From NCBI GenBank assembly GCA_951804985.1, contig OX638131.1, positions 86,936,349 to 87,000,348 on the forward strand: DNA of 64,000 nucleotides. The letters are read 5' to 3'. The notes under the pieces were generated by a model. It searched no databases, was not told the origin of the DNA, and saw only the letters and a list, made by a program, of their open reading frames with translations. This document shows positions 31,401 to 41,520 of this stretch, piece by piece. Source of the DNA: Dryomyza anilis (lineage: Eukaryota; Arthropoda; Insecta; Diptera; Dryomyzidae). The translations under genes were made by a program, and so were the position numbers. The number at the start of each line of letters is the position of its first letter. Position 1 is the first letter of the stretch.

Positions 31401-31447
31401 TTCTAAATGATTTTTCAATAAGAGCGCTAAAAGTTTTTTTCAAGGGC

Positions 31448-31738
31448 TTTTCAACAGGGGCGCTACAAAAGTAGAGCGACAGGGACAGCGAACGACGCCA
31501 TATTTCTAGCCGTTCTTTTGACATTTCTCTTCAGTAAGATTTGCCATTGCATGATGGAAAGATATACGAGCCAACAAAGAGTCGAAATTATTAAAATTTA
31601 CTACCGACATTCGAATTCGTATATCTTTCCATCATGAAATTGCAAACCTTACTGAAGAGAAATGTCAAAAGAGCGGCAAGAAATATGGCATTGTTTGCTG
31701 TCCCTGTCGCTCTAATTTTGTAGCGTCCCTGTTGAAAA
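31448..31738. mobile_element. foldback MITE, copy 1 (about 290 bp, arms about 120 bp)
   Basis: TTTTCAACAGGGGCGCTACA at the left mirrors TGTAGCGTCCCTGTTGAAAA at the right. The arms continue through GTAGAGCGACAGGGACAGC and TGACATTTCTCTTCAGTAAG and meet around a centre near 31575-31615. A close relative is at 46372-46688. Non-coding; strong hairpin potential if transcribed. It lies about 0.5 kb upstream of the CAP gene promoter. Confidence 0.88.
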
Positions 31739-32262
31739 AACAAGATAACTTTTGTATCGTCAACTCAGTCAATTCTTGTCAAGCTCTTAAGAATATCTGA
31801 ACCATATGCTAAATAAAGATTATTCGAATACGCAACTAATTAACATTTTCTTTTATGTCTCGTTAAGATATAAAGTATAGAAAACTTGAACAAACAATGT
31901 CTCTAGATATACAAAAGTTCATTTATACCAGTAATTTTAAGTTAAATTGCCTATATTTGCGAAATTAAATTATCATATTTCCATTTTTTACTTGACTTTG
32001 ATGTATTAACCTTGAAAAAAAAAACAATTATATATCAGTAAGCAATATTAGTATATAACAAAATTACAAATTTTGTTTCCAAATATTTGTCTGCACGCGC
32101 ATTTTATATTTAAACGATTTGAAAAGAAATTGTCTAAATAAATAGCACGCTTGATTATCACTTAATGAGATATTAAATTCTCTGACGTAGAGAAAAGAAA
32201 AAGAAAAAACAAATGTCTAAACAGCTGCTCGATGAATTGTTTTGAATTTGACGAGTGCAGAT
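31739..32262. other. upstream region of the CAP gene
   Basis: AT-rich unique sequence between the foldback MITE and the TATA box. A CAGCTG E-box core lies at 32222-32227, about 40 bases upstream of the TATA box. No other recognisable site was identified with confidence. Any enhancer function is inference from position only. Confidence 0.4.
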
Positions 32263-32293
32263 ATAAATGCCTCTTAAGACCACAGATTCAGTC
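32263..32293 (+). promoter_or_regulatory. core promoter of the CAP/antigen 5 gene (TATA plus initiator)
   Basis: TATAAA at 32263-32268 and the arthropod-type initiator TCAGTC at 32288-32293, with the start A at 32290, 27 bases from the first T of the TATA box. The predicted 5' UTR is about 42 bases, ending at the ATG at 32332. TATA, initiator and a short leader are common in strongly or tissue-specifically expressed secreted-protein genes of flies. Confidence 0.75.
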
Positions 32294-32331
32294 TAATACT
32301 TTACGAAAGCTCAAACAATTACGTTGACAAG

Positions 32332-33228
32332 ATGGTGAAATTATACACCTCACTAGTTATTCTAGCAACTTTGGGGTACTGTTATTCGCAATCTCCCTAT
32401 TGTAAACCCGATCTGTGTCCTGAGAATAAGACGCATGTGACATGTGACGATGGCGTAAGTTTGAACATCTAATTTCCTAAATTTATGAAATTTATTGAAC
32501 TTTAAAATCACTAGAAATTCGCTGCCAGCTGCCCTATAGATCGGAATATGGTAAATTTGTTGCCACATCAGACACAAATTGTGCACATACATAATTTCTG
32601 GCGTAATCGTATTGCCGGTGGCTTGGAAACAAAATATAAGCCCGCCACACGCATGGCTACCATGACTTGGGACCCCGAACTAGCTGAAGTCGCCGCTTTT
32701 AATGTAAAGCAATGCGCCATGAAGTATGATGAATGCCGCAACACCGCTACATACGAGAAGTCTGGTCAAAATATTGCCGTAATGGGTTATGGTGGTGCTA
32801 AGACAGACAAAACCAACGAGGAAATCATAAAGACTCTCGTCAAGAAATGGTGGCTGCAGAATGAAGTTTTTACTATGGCTGGTGCTACTTCGTTCCCAGC
32901 TAGTTCACCTGCTGGGTAAGTGTGACAAATGCAGCGGAATTTTAATGTGTGATAAAAATGTAAATTTTACTTTAGACACATTGGTCACATTGGTTTGTTC
33001 ATTCGTGATAAAAATGATCGAATTGGTTGCGCCGCCGCTCGTTATTTTGATGCCGCTACTAAGAGGAATTTCTTCTCGTTGGCCTGTAACTATGCCTGCA
33101 ACAATGTTGTCGGAAAACCGGTGTACGCCGCCGGCGCTAAGGCTTCTGAATGCACCAACGGCACTCATCCACATTACACGAATCTTTGCTCCCTAAAGGA
33201 AGTATACGATTATTCACTTGATTCCTAA
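32332..33228 (+). CDS. secreted CAP-superfamily antigen 5-related protein
   Basis: Exons 32332-32454, 32515-32915 and 32976-33228 with GT-AG introns of 60 bases each give 258 residues. Residues 1-19 form a signal peptide (hydrophobic LVILATLG core, cleavage probably after YCYS), so the product is secreted. A short Cys-rich segment follows (YCKPDLC, THVTC, AASC), then the CAP domain from about residue 55. Visible CAP features are His67 in VHIHNFWRNRIAGG, WDPELAEVAAFNVKQC, SGQNIAV near 124-130, and His179 in GHIGHIGLFIRDKN followed by GCAAARY. The end, ACNYACNN..GKPVYAAG..CTNGTHP..NLC, is the Cys-rich tail of insect antigen 5 proteins. The length matches the family (about 250-260). The GH(Y/F)TQ(M/V)V signature is altered to GHIGLFI, so any cation-binding site may be modified. 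Fly members are secreted in gut, male tract or saliva; the biochemical role is unsettled. The ATG is supported by TATA, initiator and signal peptide. Confidence 0.93.
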
Positions 33229-33249
33229 ATATCAGTGTTATATGATTTT

Positions 33250-33255
33250 AATAAA
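33250..33255 (+). terminator. polyadenylation signal of the CAP gene
   Basis: AATAAA begins 22 bases after the TAA stop, giving a very short 3' UTR. No other canonical hexamer lies closer to the stop. Confidence 0.7.
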
Positions 33256-33674
33256 GAGTAATTAAGCTAAAAAATAGTTTTTTAGTGTTAGTCATTAAAA
33301 AACATAATTGCAAAAACAAAATGTTAGTTTTTAAGCGACTAATTTCGCGGAATATTTTGTTATTTTTTTTTTTTTTAATATCATATAATATAATTTCAAA
33401 AAAAATTCAATGTCCTTCAAGCTCAAACCTATACTAAAACGTAGCCTGATATGTTAGCTAAAACATTTGTATTTTTTGTGTGCAACTTTTTGCAATCTTT
33501 TCAGATATTTGAGAAACAGTAATTGCCTACGAGAGTAAAAAATATTTTTTTTTTTATAAATTTTATATGAAACATATATTATGATGCATATTTTTTTTAC
33601 TGAGTGGGTCTAAGGAGTTTATGTCGTTTAAAGACCCTTCCTAGTTTTTTATGTGTAACATTTTTGGCGAACAC
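33256..33674. other. AT-rich spacer, nothing recognised
   Basis: Downstream flank of the CAP gene with poly-T runs. No gene, tRNA-like box or repeat end was seen. Confidence 0.4.
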
Positions 33675-34109
33675 TATCCCTAGTAGAAATTTGCCCGATG
33701 CGCCATCGGGTAATGATCGGGTTTTCGTTGGGTAAGCCCTATTAGAGAAAATATGATCTTTGCCTTTGCATGCCCTTATCATGCTTACCATAGCAGGGTT
33801 TCCATTATCTAAACAGTCAATGTTCCCGATCATAGCTACATTATTTGTTCCTCATAACAAAATTAGCATCAGGCAATGATCGATATTAATGAGAGAAACC
33901 CTATTATGCTCGGGCTCAGACAAGGCAATTGTTGGGTAAATAATAAAATGGGGAATTGCCCGATCAGTACATGATCATGGCCTGAGGTCAATACATGATC
34001 AGGACACTGCGTTACAAGGACATTATGGGTCTCGTCATATCCCGATCATCTCAAATAATGACATGATCACTTCAAGACCATGGCCCTACCAAAATTTCTA
34101 CTAGGGATA
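33675..34109. mobile_element. inverted-repeat element with TATCCCTAGTAGAAATTT termini, 435 bp
   Basis: TATCCCTAGTAGAAATTT at 33675-33692 is the perfect reverse complement of 34092-34109. The interior is rich in GATCATG and CCCGATCA motifs and has no coding capacity. The outer TAT/ATA may be part of the terminal repeat or the target duplication. The CCCTAG start recalls piggyBac-type ends, but TTAA flanks are absent, so I do not assign a superfamily. A related disrupted copy may surround the DD37E transposon at 12766-15018. Confidence 0.75.
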
Positions 34110-35328
34110 TGACTCCTTTTTCAACCGTTTACACTGTGCGGCAAAATTTTAGTGAATAAGATTAGCATCCACTTAATGGATGACGATTTTCATTATATTT
34201 TAAGTTGAGTACCACTGCAATTACTTGTTTTAATATGTATTATTAATATATAAATGGTGTAATATTCAACTATGTTACATAGTTTCATCAATTTTATAAA
34301 TTTTAATAAGTTAATTTGTTTTCTAAATATTTGGGAACCACTGGATGAATTTTATGCACATATATTTGTTACCTGGCTTTTTATGATTTTTGCATTTTAA
34401 TCATCAATAGTGTTCAATAGCTTTAGAGTAGGGCGTATGCGTAAATTTTCAGATTCGAAATATTATCGAAATATTGAAGATTCATCTTCTTGAAAAGTAT
34501 TCATACTAATAATAATTTAAATAATAATTTAAATAATTCATTATATGGATACGCCCTCTAAACATTAATCAATTTTTAATTTCGTTACATATCTGAGATC
34601 AGGATCCATCCAAGACTCTGTGTTCAAAATATCATAGATTTCTGACAACTCCTTATAGTTTTTTTTTTGGAAAAAAAGTACTTTTTTGATATATACGGTT
34701 TTCAAAATCTGAACAAACTATTTTGTAGCAAAAACTCCAAATATTATTAATCCGTTCGCAGTTTAAAAATATAATGCTTAGTTTTTTTTTATAAAAATCG
34801 CCAAAGTTGCATAAAATTTGTGTTGTAAAAATTGATGAAAAAATTAAAAAAATGAATAATGTTTTTTTGGAACACCTTCATCTTTTCAAAATATTTTTTT
34901 TTTTGTAAATGATAAAAGTGACCCTTGTACTTTCATATTAAAAGAAAATAATTTCAAAATTATTTGTAAATATTTATAAATTTCCAAACTATTATAACAG
35001 TTCAATTCAAAATATTCTCAAACTTTAGTAGAATAAATCTTTGTTAGCTATCCTGACCTATCCAGGCTAATTGGTATCAAAATAAAGTGTATAATGTCTA
35101 CTTTCTATTTCTGTAAAATGGACTTGCGACCCCGATAATTGTTACCACTTTTGTGTCTTAACCCAAAAAACAGCCAAATTTTAGAGCATTTTATTGATCC
35201 CAAAACGGATTGCATAGTTTCAGGCACATCTTAACGGAGTAGAGTTTCTTTGGTATTCTTATAGTAAAATATGCTCCTAAAAATTCTACTGGTTTTTTTT
35301 TACAATTTATAATTAAATTATATATAAT
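34110..35328. other. AT-rich DNA, no gene seen
   Basis: About 1.2 kb of AT-rich sequence with poly-T runs and frequent stops in all frames. No repeat termini, tRNA-like boxes or splice-bounded frames were recognised. It ends at mini-me copy C. Confidence 0.45.
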
Positions 35329-36007
35329 TATACCCTACACTAAGAGTGAAAGGGTATATTCAGTTTGGTACGCCGTTTGTAACACCAAGAAGGAAGCATC
35401 TACGGTATGGAAAAGTATATATATTCTTGATCAGCATGATCTCCTGAGTCGATTTAGCGATGTCCGTCTGTCTGTTGAAATCCCTACTACTTAAAAAATT
35501 GAAGAGTTAGATGAATGAAACAGATAACTTAGATTACTTATATACCTACGCTGTATGTGCGAAAAAATTGGTTCATTGTGACCTGTGATCTGACCATTTA
35601 TATTAAAATACCTCATATAAAATTTACATCTACAGCTCAATTTTACTGTTTACGTGCTTAGGTAAACTTTTTTGGTCAAATATATATCGACTTCATTCTC
35701 AAATACATGAAAATAATGTTTTCCCGCGAAACGACTTGTGGTTACAAAAAAAAAATCGAAATTCGGTACACCTATCCATTTGTAAATATGGGTATCAAAT
35801 GAATGGAAATTCTTTAGCGATTGAAAGTTTGTAGTTATTTTCAGGATTCGTATACCCTGGTGACCTATATACCACTTTGAATGGTAACCACACATATGTG
35901 TAGGGTATGTATAGTCGGCTTAGACCGACTATAATTTTGATAAACCTAACTATCATAATTACACCTACTATAAAATTTCCCATGTGATCTAACCTTCCCA
36001 ACTGGTT
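35329..36007 (+). mobile_element. mini-me-like element, copy C
   Basis: Same start, TATATATATTCTTGATCAGC core and GTCGGCTTAGACCGAC end as copy A, closely matching it outside the microsatellite. The GTCY tract is only about two GTCT units (near 35464-35474), against about 315 bases in copy A. The right end is CCATGTGATCTAACCTTCCC at about 35980-36000. Minus-strand frames (35650-35895, 35795-36001) are shared with copy A and are shadows of the repeat. Confidence 0.75.
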
Positions 36008-36041
36008 ATATTTTAATATACCTTTTAAAAAATGATCGACA

Positions 36042-36614
36042 AATAATAATACCCGAACTATTAAAGAAGATGATAAAAAACGAATTCAGCAGGCATTTCG
36101 TGAAAAAATTGGTATACTTGTTGATTTTGTCAAACAAGGGTCAGGGACTACAAATGACGGAAACACTTCGAGAAGATTTTTTGCAAATCCTGAAATTGTT
36201 GCTGATATCACAGGTATCAAACAAGAACTTGTAGATCGTTTCGCATAATTTTACAGGCAATCACATGTGAGCAAAATATTGATGCTAGCAAATTTGGAGA
36301 TTATGCATATAAAACCGCCCAAATTTTTGTACGGGAATATAATTGGTACTATATGCCTGTTACGGTTCACACAATTTTATTGCATGGTAAAGAAAAAATT
36401 TAAGTCGCAATGTTGCCTATTGGTATTCTTTCAGAAGAAGCATAAGAGGCTAGAAACAAAGATTATAAAACATATAGACTTATGTATGCTAGAAAATGTA
36501 ATAGAGTATTAACAAATATCAGATCCGTATATAACGAGTCTTCGACGTCAACCTAATAAAAAATGTCTTGAACTAGACAATGCTGTAAAAGAATTCCAAA
36601 CTTTGGATTTTTAG
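36042..36614 (+). pseudogene. degraded gene of an uncharacterised arthropod repeat-encoded protein
   Basis: A coherent protein can be followed over about 190 codons through three breaks. Segment 1 (36042-36248) reads DDKKRIQQAFREKIGILVDF and then GSGTTNDGNTSRRFFANPE. After a 1-base loss near 36240, segment 2 continues with RIILQAITCEQNIDASKFGD and YNWYYMPVTVHTILLHG. After another shift and an in-frame stop come LPIGILSEEA, EARNKDYKTYRLMYARK and finally SDPYITSLRRQPNKKCLELD, ending EFQTLDF at the stop 36612-36614. I recognise the GNTxRRFF, Wxx(M)PxxxHxILxHG and LPIGxLSEEAxEARNK pattern from uncharacterised proteins annotated many times in insect genomes, which are probably encoded by a mobile element. 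The function is unknown. This copy is dead and lacks a clear N-terminus. Confidence 0.7.
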
Positions 36615-37255
36615 TGAATACGTATATAAGTATATAATATGATAAATTGGTTTAATTTTTTTAACGAGTACCCTCACTATGCATCAATTTGTAAGTATAA
36701 AATATGTTAAAATGGATTCATTCTTTTAACGGGTACGCTCAATGATGTATTTCATATAATATGCGTCCGTCCGATTGTACATGTAAAACACGTTAAGAAG
36801 AAAACTAAAATAGCTACATAATTTAAACTTTGGATTTTTATTTAATACATATGTAAGTACAAAACATGTTAAAATGGTTTCATTATTTTAACGGGTAGGC
36901 TTACTATACATCAATTTCACTTAATTGGCGTCCGTCCGCTTGAAAATGGAAAACACGTTAGGAAGAAAACTAGAAGAGCTATATACTTAAAACTTTAGAT
37001 TTTTAGTGCATATATGTGAAGTATAAAATATGTTAAAATGGTTTTTTTCCTTTAACGGGTACGCCCAAAATACATCAATTTCACTTAATTAGCGTCCGTC
37101 CGCTTGAAAATGGAAAACACGTCAAGAAGATAACTAGAAGAGCTATATACTTAAAACTTTGGATTTTTAGTAAATACAGAAACAAGTATAAAGTTTGTTA
37201 AAATGGTTTCATTTCATTAACGGACACTCCCACTATACATCAATGTTATAATTAG
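36602..37255. repeat. tandem array derived from the stop-codon region of the preceding pseudogene
   Basis: Units start with TTTGGATTTTTAGT (or TTTAGATTTTTAG) at 36602, 36829, 36994 and 37158, spacings 227, 165 and 164. The first start is the codon set for LDF-stop of the pseudogene, so the repeat unit begins inside the ORF end and runs into its 3' flank. Shared blocks are AAATATGTTAAAATGG, TTTAACGGGTA, GCGTCCGTCCGCTTGAAAAT and AACTAGAAGAGCTATATACT. The first unit is longer because of an internal partial duplication. Confidence 0.85.
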
Positions 37256-37473
37256 ACGTATTTTCCGGCGGTTATAACATTTTTTATTATTTACATCATA
37301 TTAAACATCATCCGCAATAAGACCAAAAATAATACAAAAAAAAATCATTTAATTATCTCTATTGGTTCCAAAGTTATTGACTTTTTTCCGAAAACATACA
37401 CTTTTTGACCACTGTATGGCGTAGCGGAAATCTGAATCGAAATGGAATTTAGTGTGAAAAATAAAATTTAGTG

Positions 37474-37836
37474 TGTATATCATGCCGTTTTTTGATACCT
37501 AAGAAGAAAAAAATTTGCAATCCGGACAAATTGTACTTAGTTACTTTTTTGATACCTAAGAACTTAATGTCTGAATATTTAGTAAAATTTGGCTTAGTTA
37601 CTTTCAACAAACAGACAGGCAGACTAACAAACAGATGGTGACCTCGCAAAACAAAGCATACGAGCTAATATTAAAAATAAAGAAAAATTGATGAAAACAA
37701 CAGCAGATACATGAACACTTGTTTCTTTTGCGAGGAATACAGCAACCATTGTGTGTGTTCTTTTTGGTTTTTAATAATCAATAAATTAACTTCTGAAAAT
37801 CCAGTAGAATAAAGTTTGTTTACTTTTTTGACAACT
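37474..37836. mobile_element. second copy of the GTTGTC MITE-like element, left part missing
   Basis: Closely matches 16629-16990 over its whole length, ending with the same TTACTTTTTTGACAAC terminus. The left inverted repeat and the 55-bp duplicated unit of the first copy are absent. Occasional 1-base and short differences only. It lies in the same orientation as the first copy. Confidence 0.8.
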
Positions 37837-37974
37837 GGATGGAGGAAAGAATGAGAAAGGAGCTTAAAAAATCAACTTTGCATTTTTCCTATGATCATTT
37901 TGTTAAAGCAACACAATGTACTTGTAATGATCATTTAAGTGAATCATTTCAGTGAACTATTTATTTATGCGGGA

Positions 37975-38720
37975 TAAAAACAAAATATAGAGCCACAGAC
38001 AGCATAAGACTGGGTTTTATAAAATAAGCTGTGAACGAGTTCCAAAGTCTTAATGAAATATCATAGATTTAGTAAAGAGTGGTCCTCTCATCGCTTCTAT
38101 GACAAAGATATTTCTACTAATTCTAGAGTAAGCTAGACTGACAAAGATAATAATAATAATAATAGTTTGGCACTACAGTCCTAAAAGAACTTAGGCCGAG
38201 CTCTCTCACCATATTGAGCTGTGCGTGTTACATTTGTACTCAAAGTGGTGGGACCTACAGTTTATTGCTGAATCCGAATGGCGGGTGAGAGATTTTCATA
38301 GGCAATGTTTTACTCTCGTAGGTTTGCCATTTACTGCCAAGAGGTAGCGCGGTATAGAAAAATGTTTCTATGAAAAGATGTTGTTAGCCCCAGTCCAGGT
38401 TTCAACCGGGGACCTTTCGGCTGGCAGTCCAACGCACTAACCACTGAGCTACCGCGGCTACAGACTGCCAAAGATATTTCTACTAATTCTAGAGTAAGCT
38501 AGACTGTCATAGAGAAAATGCTCTGTGTTCTCAACTTCATAGCAGGTATAATCAGTAAAGTCGATGTTTTGAGCTTGAAGAATCTGCATTTTGTCTAGTT
38601 CTTTCATCAGTTTTTGTGACCCAAAAGCTAACCAGACGAGCTACCGACGCTACAACGGATATCCTGATCATAAACGTGAACTGCATTGACGTGCTATTTG
38701 GAGTGAGATGACAGAAGCTG
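37975..38720 (-). mobile_element. LINE remnant split by a SINE
   Basis: The segments before (37975-38140) and after (38469-38720) the SINE share blocks with the LINE remnant at 27663-28076: GAACGAGTTCC-like, TTCTAGAGTAAGCTAGACTG and CTCTGTGTTCTCAACTTCAT. It reads on the minus strand. No open frame of useful length survives. Confidence 0.5.
38141..38468 (-). mobile_element. tRNA-derived SINE with (ATT)n tail, flanked by 38-bp direct repeats
   Basis: Read on the minus strand, the head has an A-box-like TAGCTCAGTGGTTAGTGC and a B-box-like GGTTGAAACC, followed by a body with GGTGAGAGAGCTCGGCC-type sequence and a TTATTATTATT tail. The direct repeats 38103-38140 and 38469-38506 are identical over 38 bases. 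Related copies are at 54483-54812 and 55301-55517, where the duplications are 10 bases. RNA polymerase III transcription is expected from the internal boxes; mobilisation would need a partner LINE. Confidence 0.85.
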
Positions 38721-40229
38721 TGCAAAGCCATTAGAGTAGCCAAACTACTCTTAGAAGACTCTAAGAATATAAAATGGGAATGTAACAGTAAAACACACCT
38801 TCTTAAAGGTTAGATTAATTCTTAATATACGCTAATGTAGCTGTAACATGACAATTATATGGGAATGAAGCACTAAAGCTATTCATTTTAACGGCGCCAC
38901 CGCCCTTCATGTTGGCCAATTATAATAGATTGGCGTGTCACGGCAACAGTCGCACAACTACCACAGCCACCACCACCACCGCTGCCATCAATGCCATCAC
39001 CACCACCACGAACCAATATCAGCTTGCACCAAAATAACATGTCAAACATGGCACACCAAGTGCTGACTGAATGACGACAATAACGCGTTGGGCTGTGTAT
39101 TGTATCTGCGTTGCAGAAATTGTCAGACAATAAACATAATTCGCGACTACCGTCGAAGCAATTTCTATCTGTATGTCTGTCTGATTGTGTGTGTGTGTGT
39201 TTGTTGTGCAAACAAGAATTAAATAATAAAAACTGGATAATAACAACAACAACAACGGGAGCAAAAATAGCAGGACCAACAACAGCATGAACAGCAACAA
39301 CATCGGGAATAACAACAGCAACAAAGACAATTGTCCCATTATTTGCATTTGTGACACCCGCTGACGACAACGATGAGGATGAGGACGAGGACGACTCTGA
39401 AATACTCGTCGACGTCGTCATCATCGTTGTCGTCCTCATCAACAACATCAGCCGCAGCAGTAACAACAAAAAACAAGCACATCAGCAACAACGCAGTCAT
39501 CGTTGTTGTCGACGTCGCCATCATCCAATCGCAATCGCATCCAACTTCAGCGCTAAACAGCCGCCCGCATACAGTTGCGTCGAAATAAAAACAAGCACAA
39601 AAGTGCAACCATTAAAAAGGAGTTATCACCCAATTTAGCACCACAAGCGCATATTCACGAACGCATACACAGAGCCACACACACAAATACACTAAAGCCT
39701 CTCTTCCACACATACACACACTCACATATGTATTTCCCTGTACAAGAGGCGCTGAAATAAACATAAAGTGTCAGCAAAAACTAAACAATGCCGTGTGGTA
39801 AACGCGGCAACAGCATCAGCAACATCAACAACAGCAGCAGTTGTTGCTGTCATTTTGGCCGATTTAATATACGCGTGTACCTAACAGACGTATGTTTGGT
39901 ATATGCTGCTCGGTCCGACAATTCCATGTTGTTGGTAACCGATTTCGCGATGTTTAATTGTTGCTGAGCTTATGTTGTGCCAATTGTGTGGAACCTGTTT
40001 GAGAGAATAATTTTGCAATTTTCGAAATGTACATGCTGAGTCCTCAAAATAGATCTGCAATTTGGTTAATTTTCAAACATACATTAACCCAACTATATTT
40101 AAAAGAAAAATACAATTGATGCACCTAAAACTCCTTCAGTTTTTAAGCAATTAACCAACGTTCAGATAAAGTCCCATATTCATGCATTCCACAGAAGGAG
40201 GTTGGAAAGATGAAACCTAACCTTTTTCA
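38721..40229. other. CAA/CAG-rich island upstream of the zinc-finger gene
   Basis: 38880-39990 is less AT-rich and full of CAACAACAGCAAC, GACGAGGAC and (CA)n stretches, with a (GT)n run at 39186-39200. Frames on both strands stay open up to 193 codons (38888-39469 minus) through these triplets, but they overlap one another and show no domain. Such sequence is typical of long 5' non-coding exons or regulatory regions of fly genes. The first exon of the zinc-finger gene could be here, but no exon boundary can be proven. Confidence 0.4.
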
Positions 40230-41410
40230 TATTTCCATACTCCTTCGGTTCCAGACAAACAGAATTTGCCAATATCAGAAAGATTGTTCCCCTAACTTAT
40301 CGTGCGACTGAACAACGTCTTCTCTGCTTAGCGTGGTTATTTTGAGAGCCAAGTGAACTACAGAGTGGTGGGCTTGTTTCATTTCGAGAGTAACATGAGA
40401 GAAACCCGACCTGGTGTATCCATGTCATACATTTCCCTGAAACAATTTCCAGAGTAACGAGGTTGCTCTAGATATTTCCAAGGCTTTTGATTGAGTGTGG
40501 AATCCAGGTCATACATTTCCCTGAAACAATTTCCAGAGTAACGTTGTTGCTCTAGATATTTCCAAGGCTTTTGATCGAGCATGGCATGTGGCCCTTGTAT
40601 GAAAGCTAATTGCATATGGTGTCGGTAATTCTTTTACTCGAAGGATTTCGCGTTTTTTTTCCATGGTCGTTCTATACGAGTTGCAACGGATACTGTTCTT
40701 TCAGAACAACAATTCATCAATTCTGGAGTTCCGCAGGGTTCCGTCATGTCGCCATCCCTATTTCTGGTATTTATCAATGACTCAGAACTCAAACCATCCA
40801 TCTACAGATGCCAGTAACATTTGTCAATTATATTCGTTTAACAAGCGCACAAACTCTTTAGAGATTGAGAGTAAAAGACGCACGATCAATAACACACTCA
40901 ATAATGACCTTAAAATAATCTCCGCGTGGGGTCTTACAAATAGAGTTGATTTTAATGCGAGCAAGACTCAATGTTGTCTGCTATCTCACAAGGGAATGTA
41001 TTTCCCATTCCTTAAATATGGGTGCTGTAGATATTGCGCAGTCAACTGTTCTTGACGTTCTGGGAATATCAATACAATGTGATCTCCTTTGAACGATCAA
41101 ATATATGATGTGTCGAAAGAAGCGGCCAAGTTCCTCGATATCTAAAACGGTGTAAGACATACATCACTCCTGCTGTCTTGCGCAATGTCTACATCATCTA
41201 CATACGGCCTAAATTGGAATACAATCGCACATATAGACAGGGGCTTCAAAATCCTCTTTGGAGTTCCTGGACCGAATTCAGCATCATGCGATATATTTAA
41301 TGGGGGAAACGCTATTGGTTCTCTTGAGCACCAAAGAAGCGTCGGGTATGTAAGCCTGTTGTATAAGTATTACTGTGGTAGGTATTCCGGAGATATAGGG
41401 TAGCTCAGCT
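40230..41410 (+). pseudogene. non-LTR reverse transcriptase remnant (jockey/CR1-like)
   Basis: Broken + strand frames give, in order, VALLDISKAFDRAWHVAL, then SGVPQGSVMSPSLFLVFIND, then NTLNNDLKIISAWGLTNRVD with FNASKTQCCLLSHK, and finally LRNVYIIYIRPKLEYN-like and GSLEHQRSVGYVSLLYKYYC pieces. These are the finger, palm and thumb regions of a non-LTR reverse transcriptase. The catalytic YADD box is destroyed (SIYRCQ and a stop). An 84-base, 28-codon segment including LDISKAFD is tandemly duplicated (40424-40507 and 40508-40591). No RNase H follows, unlike the LINE at 17300. It ends about 100 bases before the zinc-finger coding exon. Confidence 0.8.
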
Positions 41411-41494
41411 TGATTCTTTTGAGATTTGTATCCGTCTTTCATTTTAAATAAGTTTTTAGAATATTAAATACCTACAAAATTTTAAATCCTTACA

Positions 41495-41512
41495 TCTTAT
41501 CTCTATTCACAG
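41495..41512 (+). promoter_or_regulatory. 3' splice site before the zinc-finger start codon
   Basis: A pyrimidine-rich stretch ends in TATTCACAG at 41512, 8 bases before the ATG. This is the main reason to place a separate 5' non-coding exon upstream, beyond the reverse transcriptase remnant. Confidence 0.7.
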
Positions 41513-41520
41513 TGTAAAGC

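Noticed and set aside
33675..34109. piggyBac assignment for the CCCTAG-ended element
   Set aside because: No TTAA target duplication on either side and no transposase, so only the inverted-repeat element itself is reported.
38888..39608. Long open frames on both strands (up to 193 codons)
   Set aside because: Frames overlap in several phases over CAA/CAG/GAC triplet-rich DNA; no domain, splice signals or codon preference favour one of them. Kept as a possible non-coding exon or regulatory island.
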